Shown: in pieces, positions 45,736 through 55,200 of the stretch | Layout: the number at the start of each line of letters is the position of its first letter | Position numbering within the stretch: position 1 is the first letter of the stretch | NCBI GenBank assembly: GCA_016169945.1 | Contig: JADLSH010000395.1 | Span: 5,670,001 to 5,734,000 of the forward strand | DNA length: 64,000 bases | From: Trachythela sp. YZ-2020 | Taxonomy: Eukaryota > Cnidaria > Anthozoa > Malacalcyonacea > Clavulariidae | Direction: 5' to 3' | The notes under the pieces: generated by a model | Databases searched by the model: none | What the model was told of the DNA's origin: nothing | Seen by the model: only the letters and a program-made list of their open reading frames with translations | Made by a program: the position numbers and the translations under genes

Positions 45736-45752
45736 TGCTCCCGGAGGGGAGC
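45736..45752 (-). pseudogene. tRNA-Ile remnant (internal deletion), second
   Basis: GTGCTCCCGGAGGGG is fused to AGCAC, the same deletion as at 45354. The deletion was therefore amplified with the unit. Confidence 0.7.
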
Positions 45753-45868
45753 ACATTTTATATAGATTTCGGCTATAGTATTTTATCTTGTTTGAAAATT
45801 TTAGGTTTAATAACAAAAGTTAAAAACTTAGGTTATCATCTACATGTATTTATAGACGATTGCATAAA

Positions 45869-45940
45869 TAGCAGGAAATGGTTTCGATCCATTGACCTCT
45901 GGGTTATGGGCCCAGCACGCTTCCACTGCGCCACCCTGCT
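45869..45940 (-). tRNA. tRNA-iMet(CAU), copy 2
   Basis: Canonical initiator: acceptor AGCAGGG/TCCTGCT, D-arm TGGCGCAGTGGAAGCGTG, anticodon stem CTGGG/CCCAG with loop CCCATAA, T-arm AATGG-ATCGAAA-CCATT, discriminator A. Confidence 0.92.
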
Positions 45941-45987
45941 CCATGCTTTGATGCAGCTGAACATTTTCTCTGAAAATGAGAGACAAA

Positions 45988-46059
45988 GAACAGGAAATGG
46001 TTTCGATCCATTGACCTCTGGGTTATGGGCCCAGCACGCTTCCACTGCGCCACCCTGCT
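45988..46059 (-). pseudogene. tRNA-iMet, copy 3, damaged acceptor
   Basis: The body is canonical, but the 3' acceptor strand is replaced at a duplication junction (AAAGAACAGG instead of AATAGCAGG on plus), so the first acceptor pairs cannot form. It lies only 119 bp from copy 2, with no Ile gene between, a product of unequal exchange. Confidence 0.75.
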
Positions 46060-46168
46060 CCATGCTTTGATGCAGCTGAACATTTTCTCTGAAAATGAGA
46101 GACAAAGAAAGCACTATATAATATTTGATTTGAGTCCCAATTAAGGGTATAATACTTAGTATCAAACG

Positions 46169-46220
46169 TGCTCCCGGAGAAAAATCAAGAACCTTCGACT
46201 GCATACATTTACGTACTGCT
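46169..46220 (-). pseudogene. tRNA-Ile fragment
   Basis: GTGCTCCCGGAGA followed by a scrambled T-arm and CCTTCGACTGCATACATT. Only the 3' half is recognisable; a fuller copy starts at 46246. Confidence 0.6.
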
Positions 46221-46245
46221 AAGGTATAATACTTAGTATCAAACG

Positions 46246-46334
46246 TGCTCCCGGAGGGGATCGAACACTCGACCTTCGCATACATTACGGTACTGCTTAT
46301 AGTACGACGCACTAACCAACTGGGCCACGGGAGC
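46246..46334 (-). pseudogene. tRNA-Ile(UAU), copy 1, loop deletion
   Basis: 89 nt with the acceptor intact, but one base is missing in the anticodon loop (CTATAAG instead of CTTATAAG) and the T-stem has a mismatch. Likely inactive. Confidence 0.7.
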
Positions 46335-46454
46335 ACATTCTATATAGATTTTAGCTACTATTTTATCTTCTTTGTTTGAAAAATTTATGTTGAATACCAA
46401 AAGGTAAAAACTTAGGTTAACATCTATACATGTATTTATAGGCGATTGCATAAA

Positions 46455-46526
46455 TAGCAGGAAATGGTTTCGATCCATTGACCTCTGGGTTATGGGCCCA
46501 GCACGCTTCCACTGCGCCACCCTGCT
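46455..46526 (-). tRNA. tRNA-iMet(CAU), copy 4
   Basis: Same sequence as the canonical copy at 45869, with all stems intact. It begins the 1,245-bp block that recurs at 47700. Confidence 0.92.
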
Positions 46527-46656
46527 CCATGCTTTGATGCAGCTGAACATTTTCTCTGAAAATTATGTACAAAGAAAGCACTATATAATATTTGTTTAGA
46601 GTCGCAATTAATGGTATAATACTTCAAAAGACAAATATATACAATAGTATCAAACG

Positions 46657-46746
46657 TGCTCGCGGAGGGGATCGAACCCTCGACCTTCGCATATACTCCG
46701 GTACTGCTTATAAGTACGACGCACTAACCAACTGGGCCACGGGAGC
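46657..46746 (-). tRNA. tRNA-Ile(UAU), copy 2, with intron
   Basis: 90 nt. D-arm TGGCCCAGTTGGTTAG, anticodon loop CTTATAA (anticodon TAT), 16-nt intron after position 37, T-arm GAGGG-TTCGATC-CCCTC. The acceptor has one mismatch (GCTCCCG against CGCGAGC). Confidence 0.85.
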
Positions 46747-46867
46747 ACATTCTGTATACTAGATTTTAGCTAGTATTTTATCTTGTTTGTTTGAAAATTT
46801 TAGGTTTAACAACAAAAGTTGAAAACTTAGGTTATCATCTACATGTATTTATAGACGATCGCATAAA

Positions 46868-46943
46868 TAGCAGGAAATGGTTTCGATCCATTGACCTAGC
46901 TCTGGGTTATGGGCCCATCACGCTTCCACTGCGTCACCCTGCT
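46868..46943 (-). tRNA. tRNA-iMet-like, copy 5, with 4-nt insertion
   Basis: 76 nt because of an extra AGCT (plus strand) beside the anticodon stem, plus changes CATCACG and GCGTCAC. The duplicate at 48113 has the same changes. Probably a pseudogene that spread with its block. Confidence 0.65.
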
Positions 46944-47075
46944 CCTTGCTTTGATGCAGCTGAACATTTTCTCTCCAATGAGAGACAAAGGAAGCACTAT
47001 ATAATATGTTTTTTTGGTCGTGTTTGACGGTATAATATTTAAAAAGCAAATATATGCGTACAATTGTATCAAACG

Positions 47076-47169
47076 TGCTCCCGGAGGGGATCGAATCCTC
47101 CCTCGACCTTCGCATATACTCCGGTACTGATTATAAGTACGACGCACTAACCAACTGGGCCACGGGAGC
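47076..47169 (-). tRNA. tRNA-Ile(UAU)-like, copy 3, with T-arm insertion
   Basis: 94 nt; the acceptor is perfect, but the T-stem region carries a 4-nt insertion (TCCTCCCTCGACC on plus). The first intron bases also differ (ATTATAAGT on plus). The duplicate at 48321 shares the insertion but not the intron change. Confidence 0.65.
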
Positions 47170-47289
47170 ACATTCTATATAGATTTCGGCTATAGTATTT
47201 TATCTTTCTTGTTTGAAAATTTTAGGTTGAATAAAAAAAGTTAAAAACTTAGGTTATCATCTACATGTATTAATAGACGATTGCATAAA

Positions 47290-47361
47290 TAGCAGGAAAT
47301 GGTTTCGATCCATTGACCTCTGGGTTATGGACCCAGCACGCTTCCACTGCGCCACCCTGCT
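47290..47361 (-). tRNA. tRNA-iMet(CAU), copy 6
   Basis: Canonical except C to T at position 32 of the anticodon loop (TCCATAA). All stems can pair. Confidence 0.88.
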
Positions 47362-47491
47362 CCATGCTTTGATGCAGCTGAACATTTTCCCTGAAAATGA
47401 GGGACAAAGAAAGCTCTATATAACATTTGCTTAGAGTCGCATTTAATGGTATAATACTTCAAAAGACAAATATATACAATAGTATCAAACG

Positions 47492-47581
47492 TGCTCGCGG
47501 AGGGGATCGAACCCTCGACCTTCGCATATTCTCCGGTACTGCTTATAAGTACGACGCACTAACCAACTGGGCCACGGGAGC
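47492..47581 (-). tRNA. tRNA-Ile(UAU), copy 4, with intron
   Basis: 90 nt, like copy 2, with the same acceptor mismatch (GCTCGCGG on plus) and one change in the intron (CATATTCTCC on plus). Confidence 0.83.
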
Positions 47582-47699
47582 ACATTCTATATAGATTTTA
47601 GCTAGTATTTTATCTTGTTTGTTTGAAAATTTTAGGTTTAATAACAAAAGTTAAAAACTTAGGTTATCATCTACATGTATTTATAGACGATTGCATAAA

Positions 47700-47771
47700 T
47701 AGCAGGAAATGGTTTCGATCCATTGACCTATGGGTTATGGGCCCAGCACGCTTCCACTGCGCCACCCTGCT
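47700..47771 (-). tRNA. tRNA-iMet(CAU), copy 7
   Basis: Canonical apart from one change at the base of the anticodon stem (ACCTATGGG on plus instead of ACCTCTGGG), losing one pair. Copy 9 shares it. Confidence 0.82.
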
Positions 47772-47901
47772 CCATGCTTTGATGCAGCTGAACATTTTCT
47801 CTGAAAATTATGTACAAAGAAAGCACTATATAATATTTGTTTAGAGTCGCAATTAATGGTATAATACTTCAAAAGACAAATATATACAATAGTATCAAAC
47901 G

Positions 47902-47991
47902 TGCTCGCGGAGGGGATCGAACCCTCGACCTTCGCATATACTCCGGTACTGCTTATAAGTACGACGCACTAACCAACTGGGCCACGGGAGC
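47902..47991 (-). tRNA. tRNA-Ile(UAU), copy 5, with intron
   Basis: 90 nt, apparently identical to copy 2 at 46657, exactly 1,245 bp away. Confidence 0.85.
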
Positions 47992-48112
47992 ACATTCTGT
48001 ATACTAGATTTTAGCTAGTATTTTATCTTGTTTGTTTGAAAATTTTAGGTTTAACAACAAAAGTTGAAAACTTAGGTTATCATCTACATGTATTTATAGA
48101 CGATCGCATAAA

Positions 48113-48188
48113 TAGCAGGAAATGGTTTCGATCCATTGACCTAGCTCTGGGTTATGGGCCCATCACGCTTCCACTGCGTCACCCTGCT
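48113..48188 (-). tRNA. tRNA-iMet-like, copy 8, with 4-nt insertion
   Basis: Same insertion and substitutions as copy 5 (46868), showing block duplication. Confidence 0.65.
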
Positions 48189-48320
48189 CCTTGCTTTGAT
48201 GCAGCTGAACATTTTCTCTCCAATGAGAGACAAAGGAAGCACTATATAATATGTTTTTTTGGTCGTGTTTGACGATATAATATTTAAAAAGCAAATATAT
48301 GCGTACAATTGTATCAAACG

Positions 48321-48414
48321 TGCTCCCGGAGGGGATCGAATCCTCCCTCGACCTTCGCATATACTCCGGTACTGCTTATAAGTACGACGCACTAACCAAC
48401 TGGGCCACGGGAGC
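48321..48414 (-). tRNA. tRNA-Ile(UAU)-like, copy 6, with T-arm insertion
   Basis: Same T-arm insertion as copy 3 (47076), but the standard intron start. Confidence 0.65.
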
Positions 48415-48532
48415 ACATTCTATATAGATTTTAGCTAGTATTTTATCTTGTTTGTTTGAAAATTTTAGGTTTAATAACAAAAGTTAAAAACTTAGGTTAT
48501 CATCTACATGTATTTATAGACGATTGCATAAA

Positions 48533-48604
48533 TAGCAGGAAATGGTTTCGATCCATTGACCTATGGGTTATGGGCCCAGCACGCTTCCACTGCGCCACCC
48601 TGCT
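48533..48604 (-). tRNA. tRNA-iMet(CAU), copy 9
   Basis: Same as copy 7 with the one-pair loss in the anticodon stem. Confidence 0.82.
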
Positions 48605-48734
48605 CCATGCTTTGATGCAGCTGAACATTTTCTCTGAAAATGATGTACAAAGAAAGCACTATATAATATTTGTTTAGAGTCGCAATTAATGGTATAATAC
48701 TTCAAAAGACAAATATATACAATAGTATCAAACG

Positions 48735-48824
48735 TGCTCCCGGAGGGGATCGAACCCTCGACCTTCGCATATACTCCGGTACTGCTTATAAGTACGACGC
48801 ACTAACCAACTGGGCCACGGGAGC
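48735..48824 (-). tRNA. tRNA-Ile(UAU), copy 7, best copy, with intron
   Basis: 90 nt with perfect acceptor GCTCCCG/CGGGAGC, intact T-arm and anticodon TAT. After position 37 a 16-nt intron (AGCAGTACCGGAGTAT) interrupts; removing it gives the stem TCGTA/TGCGA. Ile-UAU genes of animals typically carry such an intron. One C-T mismatch lies in the D-stem. This is the most likely functional Ile copy. Confidence 0.92.
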
Positions 48825-48942
48825 ACATTCTATATAGATTTTAGCTAGTATTTTATCTTGTTTGTTTGAAAATTTTAGGTTTAATAACAAAAGTTAAAAA
48901 CTTAGGTTATCATCTACATGTATTTATAGACTATTGCATCAA

Positions 48943-49014
48943 TAGCAGGAAATGGTTTCGATCCATTGACCTCTTGGTTATGCGCCCAGCAAATTTCCAC
49001 TGCGCCACCCTGCT
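48943..49014 (-). pseudogene. tRNA-iMet, copy 10, degenerate edge copy
   Basis: Multiple changes in the anticodon stem and D-arm (CTCTTGGTTATGCGCCCAGC, then AAATTTCC on plus). The stems do not close. Confidence 0.8.
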
Positions 49015-49142
49015 CCATGCTATGATGAACATTTTCTCTGAAAATGAGAGACAAAGAAAGCACTATATAATGTTTGATTTGAGTCCCAATTAAGGGTATA
49101 ATACTTCAAAAGACAAATATATACAATATATAGTATCAAACG

Positions 49143-49230
49143 TGCTCCCGGAGGGATCGAACGTCGACCTTCGCATATACTCGGGTAATGCTTATAAATA
49201 CGACGCACTAACCAACTGGGCCACGGGAGC
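49143..49230 (-). pseudogene. tRNA-Ile(UAU), copy 8, degenerate edge copy
   Basis: 88 nt with bases lost from the T-arm (GAGGGATCGAACGTCG on plus) and changes in the intron. The acceptor is still complementary. Confidence 0.75.
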
Positions 49231-49319
49231 ACATTCTATATAGATTTTAGCCAGTATTTCATCTTTTTTATTGGAGAATTTTAGGTTGAATAACAAAAGA
49301 TAAAAAGTTGGGCTATCAT

Positions 49320-49454
49320 AAATTTGGAAATCAGAATAGGTACCAGTCGTATTCGTCCCGATCAAAACACCATGCGCGCTGTACAACTGACTGCCCGTTA
49401 CACGTATTCCTACTCCAAGAGCTTGTGGGCCATTGGCCAGTATTGCGTTAAAAC
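49320..49454 (-). CDS. Candidate host exon (unknown protein), truncated at the tRNA array
   Basis: After the acceptor TATTTATTTAG the minus strand reads GFNAILANGPQALGVGIRVT, then QLYSAHGVLIGTN and YSDFQIYDS, where the array spacer begins. It starts in phase 1, which matches the phase-1 end of the exon at 59398-59731, so the two could splice as NNQ-GFNAIL. No repeat motif or known domain was recognised. It may be an exon of a host gene that the array has expanded into, or it may be unrelated. Confidence 0.4.
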
Positions 49455-49579
49455 CTAAATAAATACAACGAAAAGACAGGGCGTTAGGAAATTTTGTAGT
49501 GACTGCAAGTACGAGATTCATGCTTGGGCACGTCGTTGTCATTCGCACCACTACAATGTGGTCAATTTTCATTTCGGGA

Positions 49580-51270
49580 GCATACTTTTGAAAATTGTAA
49601 CAGGAAAATATATATCTTCGGTTTGCCTATAGTCTTCTTGAAAATAATACTATTTTTCAAAACTCTGACTTTATTGGTGAACACTCTTAGTAACGATATA
49701 CGGAACATATAAAACAGCCAGCTTTGTAGCTTTAATTGTAGAACTTTGCGACGTCACGTGAAAACAATCTATACGTTAAAATAACGGCGGAGGAGAGAAA
49801 GGCTCCGGTCAAATATATTGGGAACCTCACTTCCATACTGAATCTTCCATGTTATTGGCTATTTGTAAAAAAATGTCAAACCGTGATTGGTTATTTGTAA
49901 AAATATGTCAAACCGGTTTGGGAAGACGTAAACATGTACAATAGCTACATTTGGGAAGCTATAATTACCTATTGCACATGTTTGCTAATTTACAAACCGG
50001 TTTGTAAATCGTTCAATTTATCTTTTCCTATGTGTTCAGTTTCAACACAGAATACAATGTTAACTATCAATAAACAAGGTTCAAAGCATTAGAAACGACG
50101 TCTAGTATATTTGCATGATTGTAGTATATTTGCATGATTTCAACGATAGTAGAAGTTGTTGAGAAGCTCAAACGTGTTTTTAAAACAACAAAAGTGATCA
50201 CTTACTGCCATTTTCGAACATTTTCGTAAAAATAAGCATTTTTCAACTTTCGAACAGTGTTTCTCCTATACTTTTTTTAGGAAAGTCGACGAGTAAAGGC
50301 TCTTTTCCACTCATCGCAAAACCAACTCGCAAACTCGCTGCGAGTTCTTGCATGTAATTAAAATCAACTGTCGAGCATTGTGATTGGATGAAAGTACTCG
50401 CAGCGAGCCTGCGAGTTGGTTTTTGCGACGAGTGGAAAAGAGCCTTAACACTTGCCAGACAAGCGCCAGAGCCTCTCTCCTCCGCAAAGGCTTTTAAAGG
50501 AATATTAAAATTCATTATATTATTTCGCTTAATAAATTTCGCAATTGCGCTAGAAGGTGCATGGTGTGAAGATAACCGCTGAAAATCGGTGCGCGGGCGG
50601 AGGAAAGGAGAGAGAGAAAAATACGGGAAGCCTCTGCTCGATATCTGTCGATATCTGTGACAAATTGTCGATATCTGTAACAACAAACAATCCATGGTAT
50701 ATTTCAATAATCCTTTGGTTTTATGTTTCATTTTTTTCAAATATAACGATACTTTGGACAAAGATCTACTGGCCAACGTATACATTTTGATATTACATTG
50801 TTCTAATACGATGAAAAAGTCTCTTGAAAAGTCTCGCTCACCTATGGCCGGGACTGTCGATGATTTCGCTATGCGGATTCCGCTTGTTTGTATGCTGCGA
50901 AATCAATGTAATACTGATAGTTGGTTAAACTGTGTACTGTATACAGTAACTCTGTCTTTCACCGCGTTGGTATTATTAAATTGCAGTTGCTTTATGATAT
51001 ATTTTGACAATTTTGTAGTGTTTTTAAAGTTGCTCGCGAAGGCCATTTCCAAAGTGGGGCTCAGGGATGTATATGGGCTTTAAACGCTATTTTAACAAAG
51101 AGCTCAACAGTATGATAGCCTAGCGTTGTACATCGAAGCAATGTTAAAATATATTTTCTTCGAGAACATTAATTTTTTATATTTTAATACGCGATTTGCT
51201 TTCACAGGAATTAAACAATTGAACCCCCCGGTTTGACGTCATATTTTTTTTTTGGTTCACAAATCGGGCA
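49580..51270. other. Non-coding stretch with a foldback
   Basis: No supported gene; frames near 50243-50785 overlap a foldback and have no domain. AAACCGGTTTG-type motifs recur at about 49908-50005. Confidence 0.5.
50295..50447. mobile_element. 153-bp MITE-like foldback
   Basis: AAAGGCTCTTTTCCACTC...CGCAAAACCAACTCGC at the left mirrors GCGAGTTGGTTTTTGCGACG...GAGTGGAAAAGAGCCTT at the right, with about 50-bp arms and small differences. Non-coding. Confidence 0.8.
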
Positions 51271-51308
51271 GAGGCTTAGGTAGGTAAGGTAGGTAAAACT
51301 TTATTTTA

Positions 51309-51354
51309 CTACGCTAACCCCAACAGCGAAAGCTGATTTCCAAGGGGGGCGTAG
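51309..51354 (-). ncRNA. LINE-J 3'-terminal hairpin
   Basis: On minus the outer stem is CTACGC with GCGTAG, the middle CCCC with GGGG, and the inner CAGC-TTTC-GCTG. Two outer pairs differ from LINE-G but keep pairing. AAATAAAGTTTTACCTACC follows. Confidence 0.75.
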
Positions 51355-51549
51355 CATTAAATTTACATTAAAAATTTAGAAAAGTTAAACATACAAATAC
51401 AATTACTTACATGCAGTTATTACAATTACATACATAATTAGATAGATAATAGTACATACAGTACATACATACATACATAATAGTAAATATTAATAGATTA
51501 AATAGTCAAGGTAAATATGGGTTTAAAAACTCTAATTAGTAGCCAGGTG

Positions 51550-53366
51550 TCATACGTTTTTATTGAATATAGCTAGTGATTCTTTTCCTCTTAATTCATT
51601 TGGGAGACTATTCCACAATTTGGCCCCTCTATAGCTAAGACTTTTTTTAAGATATTCAGTCTTAGGCTTGGGCAAATGGAGTTTAGTGGAAGAGCCCCGC
51701 AAATTATAATACTGGGAGGAAGACGTCTTTTGAAAAATATCAGTAAGTCGTAAGGGCGCTAGATCATGAGTAATTTTATACATAAGACATGCCACAAACT
51801 GTTGGCTATATAGAACTTTTTCAAAAACTTTACTTACTATAGGCAGAATGGAAATTGGGCGATAGTTATTCAACATGTTTCGAGGGCCATTTTTGTGTAA
51901 AGGGATAACTCTCGCTAGTTTCCACTCTGAAGGAACAGTTTCACTATAGATTGCCGTATTAAAAATGCTTGTCAGTGAATTTGCAATTATTGGCGCAGCA
52001 ATACGAATAATTTTAGCAGGAATTTTATCAATTCCAGTAGATTTACAAGGATTTAAAGAGGAAAGAAGTTTGTATACTTTAGTTTCAGACACTGTTTGAA
52101 ACTTAAAACTACTTGTTGCTTTTGTTATGTAATCCGTGAAATTTCTATCAGTATTACCAATGGTTGTGGCAATTTTTGGACCAATCTCAGTAAAGTAATT
52201 ATTAAAGCGCTCCGCTAATTCATTTGGACAAGAAATTTGACCATTCTGAGTATGGATACAATTTATTTCGCGACATTCTTGTTTCCGGTTAAGGATTTTA
52301 TTAACGGTTTTCCAAGCTTTTTTAGGGTCATGTTCAACACTTTCAAATTGTGCTTTATAATATGCTGTTTTTGCTTCTCGCAGTGTACTAGTAATATGGT
52401 TTCTAGAGGTTTTATATGCAGTCCAGTAATTTTCTGAATTGTATTTAACGGCAAGGAGTTTGAGACGATCCCGTTCACGTATTAGTTTTTTAATTGCATT
52501 AGTCAGCCAAGGAATATTTGGTATATTTTTGACTCTCTTTTCTCTGATTGGTGCATGCTTATCTAGAACTGACAAGAAAATAATTTTCCATGTTTCCCAC
52601 ATCCTGTCAACGCAGAAATTATTGTCCACCAATTCCCATTCCTGATTTCTCAAATCCATTAGGAAATTCTCAGCATTAAAATACTTAAAGTTTCGAATTT
52701 CGACTTTCTTGTGGCGGTTGTTTTGTTTAGAACGAATATTAATTTTACGAACAACTAAAATCATATAGTGATCACTAATACCAATCTGCACCACTTTAGA
52801 TAAGACTAACTTATCTGGAGTTGGGGTGAGACAAACATCCAAGTCATGGTCACGCGAGTGGGTGAGCTTATTGTTTGTGTTAACTGATATAGTTCAATGA
52901 TTGAATTTAAATTTTTTGTGGCATTATTTGAAACGTCAAGCATATTGGCATTTAAATCACCAAGCATGTAAAATTCCTTATTCTCATCATCTATAAGTTT
53001 AATTAGTTGCTCGATATTGGCAAAAGAATCGACAGAAGCACCTGGAGGTCTATAAATGGTACCAACAATAAACGATGCAGAAGAGGGTTTGTTAACCTCA
53101 ATACAAACTGCTTCAAGATTATCTCTAGTCAGATCTTTTCGTTCGAAATAATTAATGGTATTTCTTATATATAAACAGACGCCTCCCCCTGTTCTAGAGC
53201 GATCGGCCCTAATTAAATCATAATTGTGAATAAACATATCCTGATTGGTAATATTATTATCTAGTCTTGTCTCATTTAGTGCGAGAATATCGAGACCTTT
53301 TTCAGCTAATATTATTCTAATTTCTTCTATATGTTTTGGTAAACTAGCTATATTAAGCATACCCAT
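51550..53366 (-). pseudogene. LINE-J ORF2 (endonuclease, RT N-terminus, C-terminus; core deleted)
   Basis: The endonuclease from 53366 shows GMLNIASLPKHIEE, DILALNETRLDNN, RTGGGVCLYIRN, GTIYRPPGASVDSF, YMLGDLNANML and SPTRVT, then after a shift near 52840 VVQIGISDHYMI. The RT N-terminus has VPWLTN-like NIPWLTNAIKKLIRERDRLK, FNNYFTEIGPKIA, CKSTGIDKIPAKIIRIAA, VPSEWKLARVIPLHKNG and NYRPISILPIVSKVFEKVLY. Immediately afterwards come the C-terminal KITHDLAPLRLTDIFQ and SYRGAKLWNSLPNELR. The usual LDLKKAFD, PQGSILGP and FADD blocks are missing. The frame stays open across the join (about 51800), so a shortened protein would be made. Confidence 0.85.
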
Positions 53367-53438
53367 TTTAAAACCCTTTACATTAGGTAAGTATGGGTTA
53401 ATCGGTGTATGCCTGTTTCCACCTGGCTGTACATTATA

Positions 53439-55192
53439 TCAATTTAAACCTAAGTGATTGCTATAATTCTTACTAATAATTGAGCTTCCGTTTTTATTTA
53501 GGTGTAAACCACGCCTATTTAAACAGGTATAGTCAATGTTGCTATTATCTATATAGGTCCAATTTTTTTTAATGCACATGCGTTTAAGTATAGCATTAAC
53601 ATGTTCTATTTTATTTTGAATAGAAAGTCTGTCTTTCCTGACAGTTATACTTGAGAAGCTTACTTTGGTACGTGGCAAAGATTCTTTAACCTGAGTACCC
53701 AGATTCAGGATACCAGCTGCAACCACTTCTGCTGTCTTCGAATTATCTTTTACATCGTTGGTGCCTATGTGTAGTATCACCTCGTCAGGTTTTGCGGATA
53801 AGTGGTTTAGGAAGTCACGCATATCTTCGATTTTGCTTCCTGAAAATGATTTTACCGCTACTCGCCGTTCAGCATCAGATAACTCCCAGCCGTGGACATG
53901 TTGGACTATTGAATCTCCAGCTATAAATACAAGCTTACTAGGTTGATTTGTAGTGCCCTTTTGAGATGTAGCGGCTCTCTTCGAATTCGCAGTACGATAA
54001 CTACGATTACTATCATTGGACTTTGAATTAGACTTTTTGCTTTGAACATAAGATTGGGTCGATTGATTTTCTTTTGTGCACTATCATACTTCCTCGAGTC
54101 GACGTTTGGGCTATTTAGTCTAGATTCCGATGGCAATACAGTGTTGAGCTTCAAAGTACTATCATCTACATTTGTGTCGCTTTCATTATCAGAACAACTT
54201 TCCACAGACAAGGTATCAAACGTATTTGATGTTTTTGTCTCTGCCTCTGGTGCTTGATTATTCTGATCAGTCATGCGTACGGTTATATTATGCCCATCAT
54301 TAGAGGAAATATTATGTGCATTACTTTGTGCTTTAGACCTTGAAGTTTGCCATGAACTGCAAGCCGAATCTCTTTTATTTATTATTGCTAAATTGTTGTC
54401 TTCTTGTAATAACTTTATAGCAGTGACTAGACTAAGCTTTTCGCTTTCGATATCTTTAATTTTGATGTTTAGGTCAGAGACAACGTAGGAGACAGTATTA
54501 AGTCTATCTTTAAGAGTGTCGTTATCGATCCTAAGCTGAATATTTTCTTGTTTGAGCTCACAGTTTTGGGTCTCTAAGTTGGACAAGCAATATTTGGCAA
54601 GTTCATTTGACCTTTCGTTGGACTGGACTTCTTTTAGCTGATCAAATTGATATGCAAGAGATTCCTCTATTCGTTGAAATTCCGCTCTCGTTTTATCAAT
54701 GTGCTGATCCAAATTTGATTTAATTTCGCTTACCTGATTTTGAAAGTAAACATATTCAGAGGAGTCCTTGGCGGTTACATGAGGGCTTTCTACCGATTGA
54801 ACAACTTCGTCTTCCTTCCCATGAATTCGAGTTGAAACTACACTGTCGCCGACGCCTTCGGCAGAGATCAACTCGTCATCTTGCGAGTCCCCAACACTTT
54901 CGTCCATTGGATTTGCAATCAATTTAAGCTCGTTTCGAAGCGATTCACCATCTTGACCTTTAATTATCAGTGAATTAGTTGTTGAGTACCAACTGATCGT
55001 TATATCTTCGTTTTGAAATGATTTACATCCTCCTCTGGGCACAAGCCATCTTGAGTCGATCTTCAAGATTTTATCACAAAACTTTTTAAGTTCCTCAAAG
55101 CTACCTAACCATTTGAAAGAACCTCTAGTTGTAATGAACAATTCAGCTTGAGAATTGTCTTGATTCATCGCTATGTCAATTGTATGTCTCAC
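53439..55192 (-). pseudogene. LINE-J ORF1: conserved N-domain, coiled coil, SGNH-type esterase domain
   Basis: ATG at 55192. Residues about 20-78 carry the domain shared with LINE-A (FKWLGSFEELKKFCDKILKI, W..P.GG). A long coiled-coil-like region follows (SEIKSNLDQHIDKTRAEF to about 54400). A shift near 53990 leads into an SGNH hydrolase domain: LVFIAGDSIVQHVHG (block I, GDS), VILHIGTNDV (block III) and RRGLHLNKNG (block V). In block V the Asp of the usual D-x-x-H is replaced. CR1/L2-type LINEs are known to carry such an ORF1 esterase, thought to help with membrane or RNP association. One shift inactivates this copy. Confidence 0.8.
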
Positions 55193-55200
55193 GAAATTAA

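Larger units (their letters stand above)
45296..49322 (-). repeat. Tandem array of ~415-bp units carrying tRNA-iMet and tRNA-Ile(UAU)
   Basis: Each complete unit has, on minus, one initiator tRNA-Met gene and one intron-containing tRNA-Ile(UAU) gene separated by conserved spacers (TTTAATAACAAAAGTTAAAA on one side, AATACTTCAAAAGACAAA on the other). iMet starts lie at 45507, 45869, 45988, 46455, 46868, 47290, 47700, 48113, 48533 and 48943, giving mostly 410-422 bp spacing. A 1,245-bp offset (three units) joins almost identical blocks (46455-47170 with 47700-48414), a higher-order repeat made by unequal exchange. Edge units are degenerate, as expected for concerted evolution. Confidence 0.92.
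51275..55200 (-). mobile_element. LINE-J with SGNH-esterase ORF1 and deleted RT core
   Basis: On minus: ORF1 (55192-53439), ORF2 endonuclease (53366-52806), RT start (52842-51800), C-terminal domain (51800-51550), 3' UTR with the terminal hairpin (51354-51309) and tail (TACC)n at about 51275-51296. A clean internal deletion joins KVLYSQ (before the RT core) to QFVACLMYKI (after it), so the element lacks the palm motifs. The order of modules is otherwise complete. It could have moved only with help from a related LINE. Confidence 0.85.

Noticed and set aside
46791..48677. Repeated open frames reading KILGLITKVKNLGYHLHVFI in the 45-49 kb region
   Set aside because: They run over tRNA genes and spacers and repeat only because the DNA unit repeats. 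They are not proteins.
45296..49322. CRISPR-like regular array
   Set aside because: The units are about 415 bp and hold tRNA genes. The DNA is eukaryotic.
50243..50785. 180-residue minus-strand frame
   Set aside because: It overlaps the 50295-50447 foldback and composition is not protein-like. No domain seen.
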